9,476 nt of DNA from Bacteroides sp. CAG:1060 (GCA_000432655.1 HF986299.1:3317-12792); one strand, 5' to 3'; shown: positions 1-6,099, counted from the stretch's first letter. Notes: a model not told the origin generated them from the letters alone. Program-made: numbers and translations.

Positions 1-80
1 ACGCCCAGGCCCGCAAGCAGTTCCTTTCTTCTCGGAGAGTTGCTGCCAAGGATTATCTTTTTTCCTTCAAGATTCAGCAT
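1..80 (-). CDS. maf: Maf-family nucleotide pyrophosphatase, N-terminal fragment (cut by window edge)
   Basis: Translation of the minus strand from the ATG at 80-78 gives 26 codons ending at the window edge. It contains KIILGSNSPRRKELLAGLG, the N-terminal signature of Maf/YhdE proteins (S-x-SPRR-x-ELL), where the Ser and Arg residues shape the nucleotide pocket. Maf proteins hydrolyse non-canonical or pyrimidine nucleoside triphosphates to monophosphates in the cytoplasm; which subgroup this is cannot be told from the fragment. The start codon lies one base past the kdsC stop (84-82), so the two are surely co-transcribed and probably translationally coupled. KdsC followed by Maf is an order I know from other Bacteroidetes. 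About 165 residues are missing. Confidence 0.88.
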   Translation of the reverse strand, partial: MLNLEGKKIILGSNSPRRKELLAGLG

Positions 81-81
81 A

Positions 82-621
82 TCAGTATATCAGGTGGAAC
101 TTGTCCTCATCAAACTGCCACTTTCCCTGAGATTTGAGTATCATCTCGATTCCTTCGCGCAGGCATCCCCTCCCGCCTGGAGCCTTGCATATGTAATCAG
201 CCGCCTCAAGAGCCTCAGGCGCAGCATCGGCGGGTGCGATTCCCAGTCCGCAGGCCCTTAGTACCTGGGTGTCAGGAATATCATCCCCGAAAAAAGCCAC
301 CTCTTCAGGCTTGAGACCGTTGTCTTCGCAGAAACTGTAGAATACTTTCAGTTTCCCTCTGGTCCCGAGGTGAACGTTTTCAGGTTTTGCGCCCATGTGT
401 TCGCAGCGATTCCTCAGCGGCCTGGTGTCTGCTCCGGAAATGACGCCGACTACAAATCCTTTGGACGCAGCCGCTCTGGAAGCAAACGAGTCCTTGGCGT
501 TTACTACGCGAACGAGCTTGTCCGGCCCCTCATCCAGGAGGTAGATGCTCCCGTCGGTGAGAACCCCGTCAATATCATATACTATGGCCTTGATGCGCTG
601 AAGATTAAGATTTTGTGCCAT
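82..621 (-). CDS. kdsC: KdsC-like HAD phosphatase (3-deoxy-D-manno-octulosonate 8-phosphate phosphatase)
   Basis: This 179-residue cytoplasmic protein is the usual length for KdsC, a cap-less HAD enzyme that removes phosphate from Kdo-8-phosphate in LPS inner-core synthesis. HAD motif I is DIDGVLTDG at residues 16-24, with nucleophile D16 and acid/base D18. Motif II is ISG at 61-63, the motif III lysine is probably K90, and motif IV is GDD at 112-114. The C-terminal GGRGCLRE at 149-156 matches the KdsC tail that reaches the neighbouring subunit's active site. The start at 621 overlaps the upstream DUF3467 gene by 17 bases, and the stop abuts maf, giving a compact minus-strand operon. Other members of this HAD group (e.g. 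N-acylneuraminate 9-phosphatases) are hard to exclude by sequence, but the tail favours KdsC. Confidence 0.9.
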   Translation of the reverse strand: MAQNLNLQRIKAIVYDIDGVLTDGSIYLLDEGPDKLVRVVNAKDSFASRAAASKGFVVGVISGADTRPLRNRCEHMGAKPENVHLGTRGKLKVFYSFCEDNGLKPEEVAFFGDDIPDTQVLRACGLGIAPADAAPEALEAADYICKAPGGRGCLREGIEMILKSQGKWQFDEDKFHLIY

Positions 622-925
622 TTGGATTCAGATCAGAAAGGTTGAAAGTCGCTGAAGGCTGTCCGTTTTCGATGCCTATTGTTCCGAACTGGCCTTCATA
701 TTTGGAGATATTGTCTGCCAGGGCGCCAAGAAGCCTTTTGCAGTGCTCCGGTGCCATGATGATGCGGCTTCTCACCTGGGGACCGCTGAATCCCGGGAAA
801 ATGGCGGCAAAATCAATTATGAATTCGGTCTTTGAGTGGCTGATTACAGCCAGATTGGAATATGTTCCGCCCGCAGCTTCCGGGAGAACTTCCAGCTTGT
901 TTATAGGATTCTTTTCGTTGTCCAT
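605..925 (-). CDS. DUF3467 family protein
   Basis: A 106-residue acidic cytoplasmic protein. The core, YSNLAVISHSKTEFIIDF followed by a P-x-x-x-x-x-V-x-SRIIMxPEHxKRL block and a C-terminal amphipathic region, matches the DUF3467 family, whose biochemical role is not known to me. I chose the ATG at 925-923 rather than the in-frame ATG at 982. Family members start 15-20 residues before the YSNLA block, and the 19 extra residues would run across a candidate -7 promoter element (950-957). It is the first gene of the kdsC-maf unit and overlaps kdsC by 17 bases, so the two may be translationally coupled. No signal peptide or membrane helix is visible. Confidence 0.85.
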   Translation of the reverse strand: MDNEKNPINKLEVLPEAAGGTYSNLAVISHSKTEFIIDFAAIFPGFSGPQVRSRIIMAPEHCKRLLGALADNISKYEGQFGTIGIENGQPSATFNLSDLNPNGTKS

Positions 926-949
926 ATCTGGGTTTTTAGATGTGATTTG

Positions 950-957
950 CAAATTTA
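950..957 (-). promoter_or_regulatory. Candidate -7 promoter element for the DUF3467-kdsC-maf unit
   Basis: The minus strand reads TAAATTTG, an exact match to the Bacteroidetes -7 consensus TAnnTTTG. It lies 24 bases upstream of the chosen DUF3467 start, which would leave a leader of about 20 nt. No TTTG is seen at the expected -33 spacing, so the call rests on one element. Confidence 0.5.
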
Positions 958-1031
958 CTGATTCTTTCAGAGATATGCGCATAGTCGCTAAAATATTCTT
1001 GGTTCATCGAAGTTATATCCAAATATCTGAC

Positions 1032-1039
1032 TATCTTTG
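1032..1039 (+). promoter_or_regulatory. Candidate -7 promoter element for valS
   Basis: The plus strand reads TATCTTTG, an exact match to TAnnTTTG, 28 bases before the valS ATG, giving a leader of about 20-25 nt. A clear -33 TTTG is not present. With the minus-strand element at 950-957 it makes the 926-1067 gap a divergent promoter region. No T-box-like leader or long hairpin precedes valS. Confidence 0.5.
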
Positions 1040-1067
1040 CAAATTCGTCATAGGACGCTTTATTGAT

Positions 1068-3707
1068 ATGGAATTAGATGCTAAATACAACCCTTCGTCG
1101 GTTGAAGAGAAGTGGTACTCCTATTGGACCGACCACAAGTTTTTTCATTCTGAGCCGGATGCCCGGGAGCCTTATACCATAGTCATTCCGCCACCTAACG
1201 TTACTGGAATTCTGCACATGGGGCACGTTCTCAACAACACACTCAATGACGTGCTCATAAGAAAGGCACGAATGGACGGAAAGAACGCATGTTGGGTGCC
1301 TGGAACGGACCATGCGAGCATTGCCACGGAATCCAAGGTGGTGGCGAGGCTCAAAGAGCAGGGTATTTCCAAGGAAGACCTTACCCGTGAGGAGTTCCTG
1401 CAGCATGCGTGGGAATGGAAAGAGGAGCACGGAGGGATAATCCTCAAGCAGCTTCGCAAACTCGGCGCTTCATGCGACTGGGACCGTACCAGGTTTACCA
1501 TGGAGCCGGAGCTTACGGATGCCGTGATAGCCACATTCTGCTATTTCTATAAGAAGGGAATGATATACAAGGGCGTCCGTATGGTCAACTGGGATCCGGA
1601 GGCGCTTACCGCTGTCAGTGACGATGAGGTCGTACACAAGGACACCAAAAGTCATTTCTATCATCTTCGCTACTATATATCGGACGGACAGGGAAATCCT
1701 ACGGATGAGTATCTTGTCATAGCCACCACGCGTCCGGAGACCATCATGGCCGATGCTGCAATATGCATCAACCCGGCTGACGAGAGGTATCACCATCTTC
1801 GCGGAAAAAAGGTTCTCATTCCTCTCATTAACAAGGAGATACCTGTAATTGAGGATAGTTATGTGGAGATGGATTTCGGTACAGGATGCCTCAAAGTGAC
1901 TCCTGCTCACGATGTAAATGACTATCAGATAGGTCTCAGACACAATCTTCCTGTCACTGAGATTATTGACGACCACGGCAGGCTCAACGAAAAAGCACAG
2001 ATTCTTGTAGGCGAAGACAGATTCGTCGCCCGCAAGAAAATCGTGAAACTGCTTGAGGAGGCTGGAAATCTCGTAAAGACGGAAGAATATACCTCTCCTA
2101 TAGGATATTCGGAGCGCACAAATGCCGTTATCGAGCCTAAGCTTTCCGCTCAATGGTTCCTCAAGATGGATAAATTGGCGGCCATGGCTCTTGACAGCGT
2201 GGAATCCGGAAATATCAAGTTCGTACCGGACAAATACCGCAATACCTACCGTCACTGGATGGAAAACGCCCACGACTGGTGCATATCCCGTCAGTTGTGG
2301 TGGGGACAGCGTATCCCTGCATATTATCTTCCTGACGGGCAGATAGTTGTGGAAGAGACAGCAGAGAAAGCTCTCGAAGCAGCGAGGAGAATCGATCCGT
2401 CTCTGCAGGCGGAGGATCTGCATCAGGACGAAGACGTACTGGATACGTGGTTCTCAAGCTGGCTCTGGCCTATTTCCGTATTTGACCCTAAGTTCCCGGG
2501 GCACCCGGAACGCAAGCCTAATGCGGACCTTTCATACTATTATCCGACCAGCGATCTGGTTACCGGTCCGGACATTATTTTCTTCTGGGTAGCAAGGATG
2601 ATAATGGCGGGAGACGAATTCATGAAGGATATTCCGTTCAGAAACGTTTATTTCACGGGTATCGTGCGCGACAAGCTTGGTCGCAAAATGAGCAAGACTC
2701 TCGGCAATAGTCCGAATCCGCTGGACCTGATTGAGAAATACGGCGCCGATGCAGTACGTCTGGGAATGTTGCTCTGCTCTTCTGCCGGCAACGATATTCT
2801 CTATGATGAGTCCCAGATTGAGCAGGGAAGAAATTTCTGCGGAAAGATCTGGAATTCATGGAGGCTCGTGAGCGGATGGAAGGTAGATGACGCAGCCCCG
2901 CAGCCGCAGGAAAGCACAATGGCTATCAAATGGTTCGACAGCCTTTTGTCACGAACTATAGAAGCGGTGGAAGACCATTATTCCAAACTTCGCATCGGAG
3001 ACGCCCTGATGGCAATCTACAAACTATTCTGGGACGACTATTGCAGCTGGTACCTGGAGATGGTCAAGCCTGCTTACGGTGCGTCTGTCGATGGCGCCAC
3101 ATATAAGGCTACCGTAGAGTTTTTCGACAAGCTTCTGCGCCTGATTCATCCTGTGATGCCTTTCATCACAGAGGAGCTCTGGCAGGCAATGGAGCCAAGA
3201 AAGGAAGGGGAGACCATTATGTTTGCCGCTACTCCAAAGGCAAGCGCTTACGATACGGAACTTCTCCATAATTTTGATTTGACAAAAGAGGCCGTTATCG
3301 CCATCAGAGGTATTCGGGCGCAGAAGCAGATTTCTCCGAAACAGAGCCTTGAGCTTTATGTGGACGGTGATTTTGCCTCAGAACTGCTTCCTGTGATACG
3401 CAAAGCCGCAAATATCGGTGAGGTAAGGGAAGGAGCCGCATCCGGTGCCTCCGTTTCGTTTATCGTAGGCACGGTGAAGATGAGCATTCCGCTGGATGGA
3501 TTTATTGACAGTTCTGAAGAAAGGTCGAAACTGGAAGCCGAGCTCGAGCATCAGCGCAAGTTCCTTGCTTCCGTTCGTGGAAAGCTGTCCAATGACAAGT
3601 TCGTAGCTCACGCACCGGCAGCGGTCATAGAGACCGAGCGCAAGAAGGAGTCTGACGCCCTGGCCAGGATTGAGGCGTTGGAAGCATCTCTTGCTTCGCT
3701 GAAATAA
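1068..3707 (+). CDS. valS: Valyl-tRNA synthetase
   Basis: An 879-residue class Ia aminoacyl-tRNA synthetase that charges tRNA-Val and is complete by family length. The HIGH-type motif is HMGH at residues 50-53, within PPPNVTGILHMGH, and the KMSKS loop is KMSKT at 540-544. The CP1 editing domain, which clears Thr-tRNA-Val, lies at roughly 190-400. It carries TTRPET at 220-225 and GTGCLKVTPAHD at 271-282, whose last Asp is the conserved residue that grips the misacylated amino group. The DWCISRQLWWGQRIP block precedes the second half of the Rossmann fold, then come the helical anticodon-binding domain and a charged C-terminal coiled coil (about 815-879). I chose ATG 1068 because the family begins about 50 residues before HIGH; the in-frame extension back to 615 is antisense to DUF3467 and not protein-like. 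The gene stands alone between a divergent promoter and a terminator. Confidence 0.97.
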   Translation: MELDAKYNPSSVEEKWYSYWTDHKFFHSEPDAREPYTIVIPPPNVTGILHMGHVLNNTLNDVLIRKARMDGKNACWVPGTDHASIATESKVVARLKEQGISKEDLTREEFLQHAWEWKEEHGGIILKQLRKLGASCDWDRTRFTMEPELTDAVIATFCYFYKKGMIYKGVRMVNWDPEALTAVSDDEVVHKDTKSHFYHLRYYISDGQGNPTDEYLVIATTRPETIMADAAICINPADERYHHLRGKKVLIPLINKEIPVIEDSYVEMDFGTGCLKVTPAHDVNDYQIGLRHNLPVTEIIDDHGRLNEKAQILVGEDRFVARKKIVKLLEEAGNLVKTEEYTSPIGYSERTNAVIEPKLSAQWFLKMDKLAAMALDSVESGNIKFVPDKYRNTYRHWMENAHDWCISRQLWWGQRIPAYYLPDGQIVVEETAEKALEAARRIDPSLQAEDLHQDEDVLDTWFSSWLWPISVFDPKFPGHPERKPNADLSYYYPTSDLVTGPDIIFFWVARMIMAGDEFMKDIPFRNVYFTGIVRDKLGRKMSKTLGNSPNPLDLIEKYGADAVRLGMLLCSSAGNDILYDESQIEQGRNFCGKIWNSWRLVSGWKVDDAAPQPQESTMAIKWFDSLLSRTIEAVEDHYSKLRIGDALMAIYKLFWDDYCSWYLEMVKPAYGASVDGATYKATVEFFDKLLRLIHPVMPFITEELWQAMEPRKEGETIMFAATPKASAYDTELLHNFDLTKEAVIAIRGIRAQKQISPKQSLELYVDGDFASELLPVIRKAANIGEVREGAASGASVSFIVGTVKMSIPLDGFIDSSEERSKLEAELEHQRKFLASVRGKLSNDKFVAHAPAAVIETERKKESDALARIEALEASLASLK

Positions 3708-3731
3708 ACCGGGTTACCCCTATAAAGATTA

Positions 3732-3761
3732 CTGGCTGCTTCTTTTAAAGGAAGCAGCCAG
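3732..3761. terminator. Bidirectional terminator hairpin between valS and the convergent membrane-protein gene
   Basis: CTGGCTGCTTC at 3732-3742 pairs perfectly with GAAGCAGCCAG at 3751-3761 (11 bp, 8-base loop). It sits 24 bases past the valS stop and 28 bases past the stop of the minus-strand gene ending at 3790. Flanks are only moderately T-rich in each direction (AATTGTTTC on plus, AATCTTTATA on minus), so it is a plausible shared terminator with weak U-tracts. Confidence 0.7.
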
Positions 3762-3789
3762 AATTGTTTCAGAGGCTATGGTCCACTGC

Positions 3790-4239
3790 CTAATCAAGCA
3801 GCATATTGCCACATTTGTCGGCGTCCAGCTCGTACCAGTCGGAGCATGAACAATATTCATACGGAATGTACTTGAAACAGTGAACGTACACCTTGTTGAC
3901 TTTAAGATTGTAATATATGTCAACCATTATCCCTTCGCTATCGTCTTTCTCGCTCCAGTTGAATTTCTGAGGATCGGAAGAAAGAGCATTGATAATATCG
4001 TCTTTCTTTTCGGAAGGGAAATATTTGACGATTCTTTTGTATTTGATGCCCGTCTCCTTGTCAACTCTGGCCGACTTGAGCATAAAGAATGTCACAAGTC
4101 CTACAAAGCATAGGAAGGCACCGAGAATATTGACAGATACGGCTGAAGGAACAGCCACGATAGCAATGCCGGCAATCACGAGTCCGGCAGACACCATAAT
4201 ATCACGCGTACTGCGTGTTCTTGAAAAAATTTTATCCAT
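3790..4239 (-). CDS. Unrecognised two-helix membrane protein
   Basis: I do not recognise this 149-residue protein. Residues 1-13 are basic and polar (MDKIFSRTRSTRD). Two hydrophobic segments follow, about residues 15-33 and 35-54, separated by a very short turn, so they probably form a helical hairpin in the inner membrane. By the positive-inside rule both ends would be cytoplasmic. The soluble part, about residues 58-149, is rich in Lys, Asp, Tyr and Ser. It has a YIPYEYCSCSDW stretch with two cysteines and ends in DADKCGNMLLD with a third, which could bind metal or form disulfides depending on topology; nothing shows which. The start follows a 72-base gap holding an inverted repeat. It is the last gene behind ridA and the lipoprotein gene, on the same strand, so it could be part of that operon. 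Codon use and composition look ordinary for the window. Confidence 0.75.
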   Translation of the reverse strand: MDKIFSRTRSTRDIMVSAGLVIAGIAIVAVPSAVSVNILGAFLCFVGLVTFFMLKSARVDKETGIKYKRIVKYFPSEKKDDIINALSSDPQKFNWSEKDDSEGIMVDIYYNLKVNKVYVHCFKYIPYEYCSCSDWYELDADKCGNMLLD

Positions 4240-4249
4240 ATTAAGTTGA

Positions 4250-4307
4250 TTGATTGTTGATTAAACTGACTAAACCTTTCCTCTGTGAGGAAGAAAACAA
4301 CAATCAA
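4250..4307 (-). promoter_or_regulatory. Inverted repeat with nested hairpin in the leader of the membrane-protein gene
   Basis: On the minus strand TTGATTGTTG (4307-4298) can pair exactly with CAACAATCAA (4259-4250). Between them sits a smaller hairpin, TTCCTC-ACA-GAGGAA (4292-4278). The outer stem ends 10 bases before the ATG at 4239 and begins just after the lipoprotein stop at 4312. It could be a translational control structure or an mRNA processing or partial termination site between cistrons. No U-tract follows either stem, and no TAnnTTTG promoter is seen in the gap. Confidence 0.45.
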
Positions 4308-4311
4308 CCGA

Positions 4312-4677
4312 CTAAATACGCAACCTTCTTAGTGAAATGAAATGATTCTGTACGGAATTTATACCGGACAGAACGGGGTGATGAAGATAAAAAGGGCCGT
4401 ACTCCGACTTGCGTACACATGTGAACAGCCTCGGACGGCCTGTGAGACTGAAATTGATCCTTGACTGAGGTCTTGGCGCACTTTCAGATGGAGACGCGCC
4501 GAAATTTACGGTGCATACCGACATGAACGAGTCAGGGGGCTCCGGCAACTTCTCGGCGGTAATTGTAGCTGTGACCTCTTTTGCGGCATTCCGAAACGCC
4601 TGCTTACTGTCAGCGTCTCCGCAGTGGCAGGAGCCAAGCAGAAAAACGGACAGCAGAAGTAGCAACAGACGCTTCAT
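4312..4677 (-). CDS. Unrecognised small lipoprotein
   Basis: A 121-residue protein of unknown function. Residues 1-16 are a classic lipoprotein signal peptide: MKR, a run of leucines, then lipobox LGSC with the lipidated cysteine at C17. The mature part would be anchored in a membrane facing the periplasm or outside. The residues after C17 (HCGDADSK) carry some acidic charge but do not clearly match the surface-export signal of Bacteroidetes lipoproteins. The mature half up to about residue 65 is Pro/Ser/Glu-rich. From about 68 to 121 it is rich in Arg, Phe, Leu and His and ends in ISLRRLRI, an unusually basic and hydrophobic tail for a lipoprotein. I checked the reading frame through this part and saw no sign of a frameshift. 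It starts 9 bases after the ridA stop, so it is almost surely co-transcribed with ridA. Confidence 0.65.
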   Translation of the reverse strand: MKRLLLLLLSVFLLGSCHCGDADSKQAFRNAAKEVTATITAEKLPEPPDSFMSVCTVNFGASPSESAPRPQSRINFSLTGRPRLFTCVRKSEYGPFYLHHPVLSGINSVQNHFISLRRLRI

Positions 4678-4686
4678 ACAGAAAAC

Positions 4687-5061
4687 CTATCTGCCGGCTA
4701 CGGCATCAATACCAACTTTGGCGCCTTTAGGAAGGGCAGCCACCTCATAGCAGACTCTTGCCGGCTTGTCGCCTTTGAAGTACTCGGCATACACGGCGTT
4801 CATGGCTGCGAAATTCTTGATATCATCCAGAAGAACGGTGGTCTTGACTACATCGTCAAATGTAAGACCGGCCTCTTCAAGAATATATCCGAGATTGTCA
4901 AGTGAGCGGCGAGTCTGAGCCTCAATCCCTTCCGGAAACTCTCCTGTAAGGGGATCTGCAGGAAGCTGTCCTGATACAAACAGGGTGCCGTTCAACTCTA
5001 CTGCCTGAGAATAAGGACCGACTGCAGCCGGTGCTTTTGGTGATGCTATGGTTCTTTTCAT
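4687..5061 (-). CDS. ridA: RidA/YjgF family protein with altered active-site residue
   Basis: A 124-residue protein of the length of RidA, a trimeric cytoplasmic enamine/imine deaminase that clears reactive 2-aminoacrylate formed by PLP enzymes. Family landmarks are present: APAAVGPYSQA at 10-20 (Y17 as in E. coli RidA), FVSGQLP at 28-34, VVKTTVLLDD at 71-80, and PARVCYEVAALPKGA at 100-114. These contain R102 and C104, equivalent to E. coli R105 and C107. However, the position equivalent to E. coli E120, which positions the attacking water, is glycine here: KVGID at 115-119, codon GGT. Hydrolytic activity may therefore be reduced or the protein may belong to another RidA-superfamily role. It is first gene of a unit with the lipoprotein gene and has its own promoter candidate at 5080-5111. 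Confidence 0.92.
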   Translation of the reverse strand: MKRTIASPKAPAAVGPYSQAVELNGTLFVSGQLPADPLTGEFPEGIEAQTRRSLDNLGYILEEAGLTFDDVVKTTVLLDDIKNFAAMNAVYAEYFKGDKPARVCYEVAALPKGAKVGIDAVAGR

Positions 5062-5074
5062 TACTGTTCAAAAT

Positions 5075-5106
5075 TTTGTGCAAGATATGTATTTTTATTT
5101 ACTTTG
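5075..5106 (+). promoter_or_regulatory. Promoter candidate for tcdA
   Basis: TTTG at 5075-5078 (-33 element), a 20-base spacer, then TTACTTTG at 5099-5106, one mismatch from TAnnTTTG. Transcription would start near 5110-5113, only about 7-10 bases before the tcdA ATG, so the mRNA would be nearly leaderless. It interleaves with the ridA promoter on the other strand. Confidence 0.6.
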
Positions 5107-5111
5107 TCAAA
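5080..5111 (-). promoter_or_regulatory. Promoter candidate for ridA
   Basis: On the minus strand TTTG (5111-5108), a 20-base AT-rich spacer, then TATCTTGC (5087-5080), which keeps the TA and two of the Ts of TAnnTTTG but is imperfect at its 3' end. The start point would be near 5076, about 15 bases before the ridA ATG at 5061. Confidence 0.45.
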
Positions 5112-5119
5112 AAATACGA

Positions 5120-5839
5120 ATGGGAACTTATTCATACGACGAATTATTTCAAAGGGCCGGACTCGTACTCGGAAAAGAGGTGCAGAAAAACCTGCAGCAC
5201 GCGCGCATTATCGTGTTTGGAGTAGGTGGGGTAGGCAGCTGGTGCGTAGAAGGACTTGTCCGTGCGGGCATTGAACATATAACGATAGTTGACTCCGACA
5301 ATGTGGATGTCAGCAACATCAACCGTCAGAGAATGGCAACGACCTTGACAGTAGGACTCTCAAAGGTGGAAGCCATGAAAGAAGAGCTCCTGAAAATCAA
5401 TCCGGAAGCTGATATTGTGGCCATTCAGAAGGTCTTCAATGAAGATACCGCTCCTGATTTTAAGCTTGAGACCTACGATTACATTGTGGATGCCATAGAT
5501 TCCCTCAAAGACAAGGCTGCGCTGATTCTGGCCGCCACATCCTCTCCAGCCACATTCTTTTCGTCCATGGGTGCCGCGAGAAAAATAGACCCCACACGCA
5601 TAAAGGTGGGCAATTTCTGGAAGGTTCGCGACTGTCCTCTCGGAGCGGCTCTAAGAAAAAAACTCAGAAGGAGCAGAACTATTCCTGAGCATAGTTTCAA
5701 ATGTGTATATGGCGATGAGGTGACGGGTGAGCAGAAAGGCTCCCTTGCACATATCACCTGCATTTTCGGTATGACGCTTTCAGGTCTTATCATAAAAGAT
5801 ATCTACGACAAGTCGGCGCCGGGCGAAAGCCAGTCCTGA
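5120..5839 (+). CDS. tcdA: tRNA threonylcarbamoyladenosine dehydratase (TcdA/CsdL)
   Basis: A 239-residue member of the ThiF/MoeB/E1-like ATP-binding family. TcdA uses ATP to cyclise t6A to ct6A at position 37 of ANN-decoding tRNAs. The Rossmann glycine motif VFGVGGVGS is at 32-40. VDSDNVDVSNINRQ at 57-70 carries the Asp that binds ATP ribose and the N-x-x-R-Q motif. DAID is at 124-127, and SSMGAARKIDPTRIKV at 148-163 followed by CPLGAALRKKLRR at 172-184 match the TcdA-specific C-terminal half rather than MoeB or ThiF. I chose ATG 5120 because GTYSYDELFQRAGLVLGKE is the usual TcdA N-terminus; the longer frame from 5048 reads through the promoter. It is divergent from ridA and monocistronic. 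No convincing terminator with a U-tract is seen on its own strand downstream. Confidence 0.93.
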   Translation: MGTYSYDELFQRAGLVLGKEVQKNLQHARIIVFGVGGVGSWCVEGLVRAGIEHITIVDSDNVDVSNINRQRMATTLTVGLSKVEAMKEELLKINPEADIVAIQKVFNEDTAPDFKLETYDYIVDAIDSLKDKAALILAATSSPATFFSSMGAARKIDPTRIKVGNFWKVRDCPLGAALRKKLRRSRTIPEHSFKCVYGDEVTGEQKGSLAHITCIFGMTLSGLIIKDIYDKSAPGESQS

Positions 5840-5901
5840 AATTGTCCGGTTGCACGAAGCAGCGCCCACCTGTCCCTGACCCGTCATTGAATGAAAATAA
5901 A

Positions 5902-5919
5902 CTTCTGGAAATCCAGAGG
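5902..5919 (-). terminator. Weak second terminator-like hairpin, downstream of the small RNA gene
   Basis: On the minus strand CCTCTGG (5919-5913) pairs with CCAGAAG (5908-5902) around an ATTT loop, 7 bp with one G-U pair. It is followed by TTTATTTTC. It lies past the small RNA's main terminator and would stop readthrough before it ran antisense into tcdA. On the plus strand it has no U-tract, so it does little for tcdA. Confidence 0.35.
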
Positions 5920-5948
5920 AGGTCTTGCGAAGATTCTGAAAAGGGTAT

Positions 5949-5987
5949 AAAAAAGAAATGAGTTGTGACCCTCACGGCGACAACTCA
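5949..5987 (-). terminator. Intrinsic terminator of the candidate small RNA
   Basis: Minus strand: TGAGTTGT (5987-5980) pairs perfectly with ACAACTCA (5966-5959), closing a 13-base loop that can form a further GTGA/TCAC stem in an alternative fold. It is followed by TTTCTTTTTTATA, a good U-tract. The plus-strand flank (CACTAACC) has no U-tract, so it works in one direction only. Confidence 0.8.
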
Positions 5988-6065
5988 CACTAACCACATA
6001 ATTAATAACACTAAAACTAATAACCAATAGGTCGATGGGCCAGACTGGTCACTTACTCAACCCGA
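5949..6065 (-). ncRNA. Candidate ~117-nt small RNA
   Basis: No protein gene occupies 5840-6222, but the minus strand holds a complete small transcription unit: a strong promoter (6069-6099), a start near 6065 and an intrinsic terminator ending near 5949. The transcript has GC-rich ends and an AU-rich middle (about 5988-6028). Its 5' region, UGAGU (6059-6055) plus GUGACC (6052-6047), can pair with the 3' GGUCAC (5970-5965) plus ACUCA (5963-5959), an 11-bp closing stem with a small internal loop. The same 3' arm also forms the terminator hairpin, so two folds compete. No convincing reading frame is present on this strand. Layout and closing stem recall Bacteroidales RNAs such as 6S / Bacteroidales-1, but it is shorter than typical 6S RNA and I cannot assign it to a family. 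A trans-acting regulator or a 3'-antisense effect on tcdA is also possible. Confidence 0.6.
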
Positions 6066-6068
6066 GTA

Positions 6069-6099
6069 CAAAGGTACTACAAAAAATCAATTCTGCAAA
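6069..6099 (-). promoter_or_regulatory. Strong Bacteroidetes-type promoter for the small RNA
   Basis: Minus strand: TTTG (6099-6096), a 19-base spacer, TACCTTTG (6076-6069). Both elements match the TTTG / TAnnTTTG consensus exactly with consensus spacing, which makes it the best promoter in the window. No protein gene follows it in this orientation. Confidence 0.8.

Noticed and set aside
926..982. N-terminal extension of the DUF3467 protein to an ATG at 982
   Set aside because: The extra residues are not family-like and would cover a TAnnTTTG promoter element.
615..1067. In-frame upstream extension of valS (151 extra residues)
   Set aside because: It is antisense to DUF3467, crosses the divergent promoter region, and ValRS of this phylum starts about 50 residues before the HIGH motif.
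1470..2423. 317-codon open frame on the minus strand opposite valS
   Set aside because: It is a shadow of a highly conserved gene; the translation has no domain-like pattern and no upstream signals.
5790..5975. 61-codon minus-strand frame downstream of the small RNA
   Set aside because: It overlaps tcdA antisense and starts inside the terminator region; no protein-like character.
5958..5993. Eleven-codon plus-strand frame (MSCDPHGDNSH) overlapping the terminator hairpin, considered as a leader peptide
   Set aside because: There is no run of a regulatory codon and no regulated gene follows on the plus strand.
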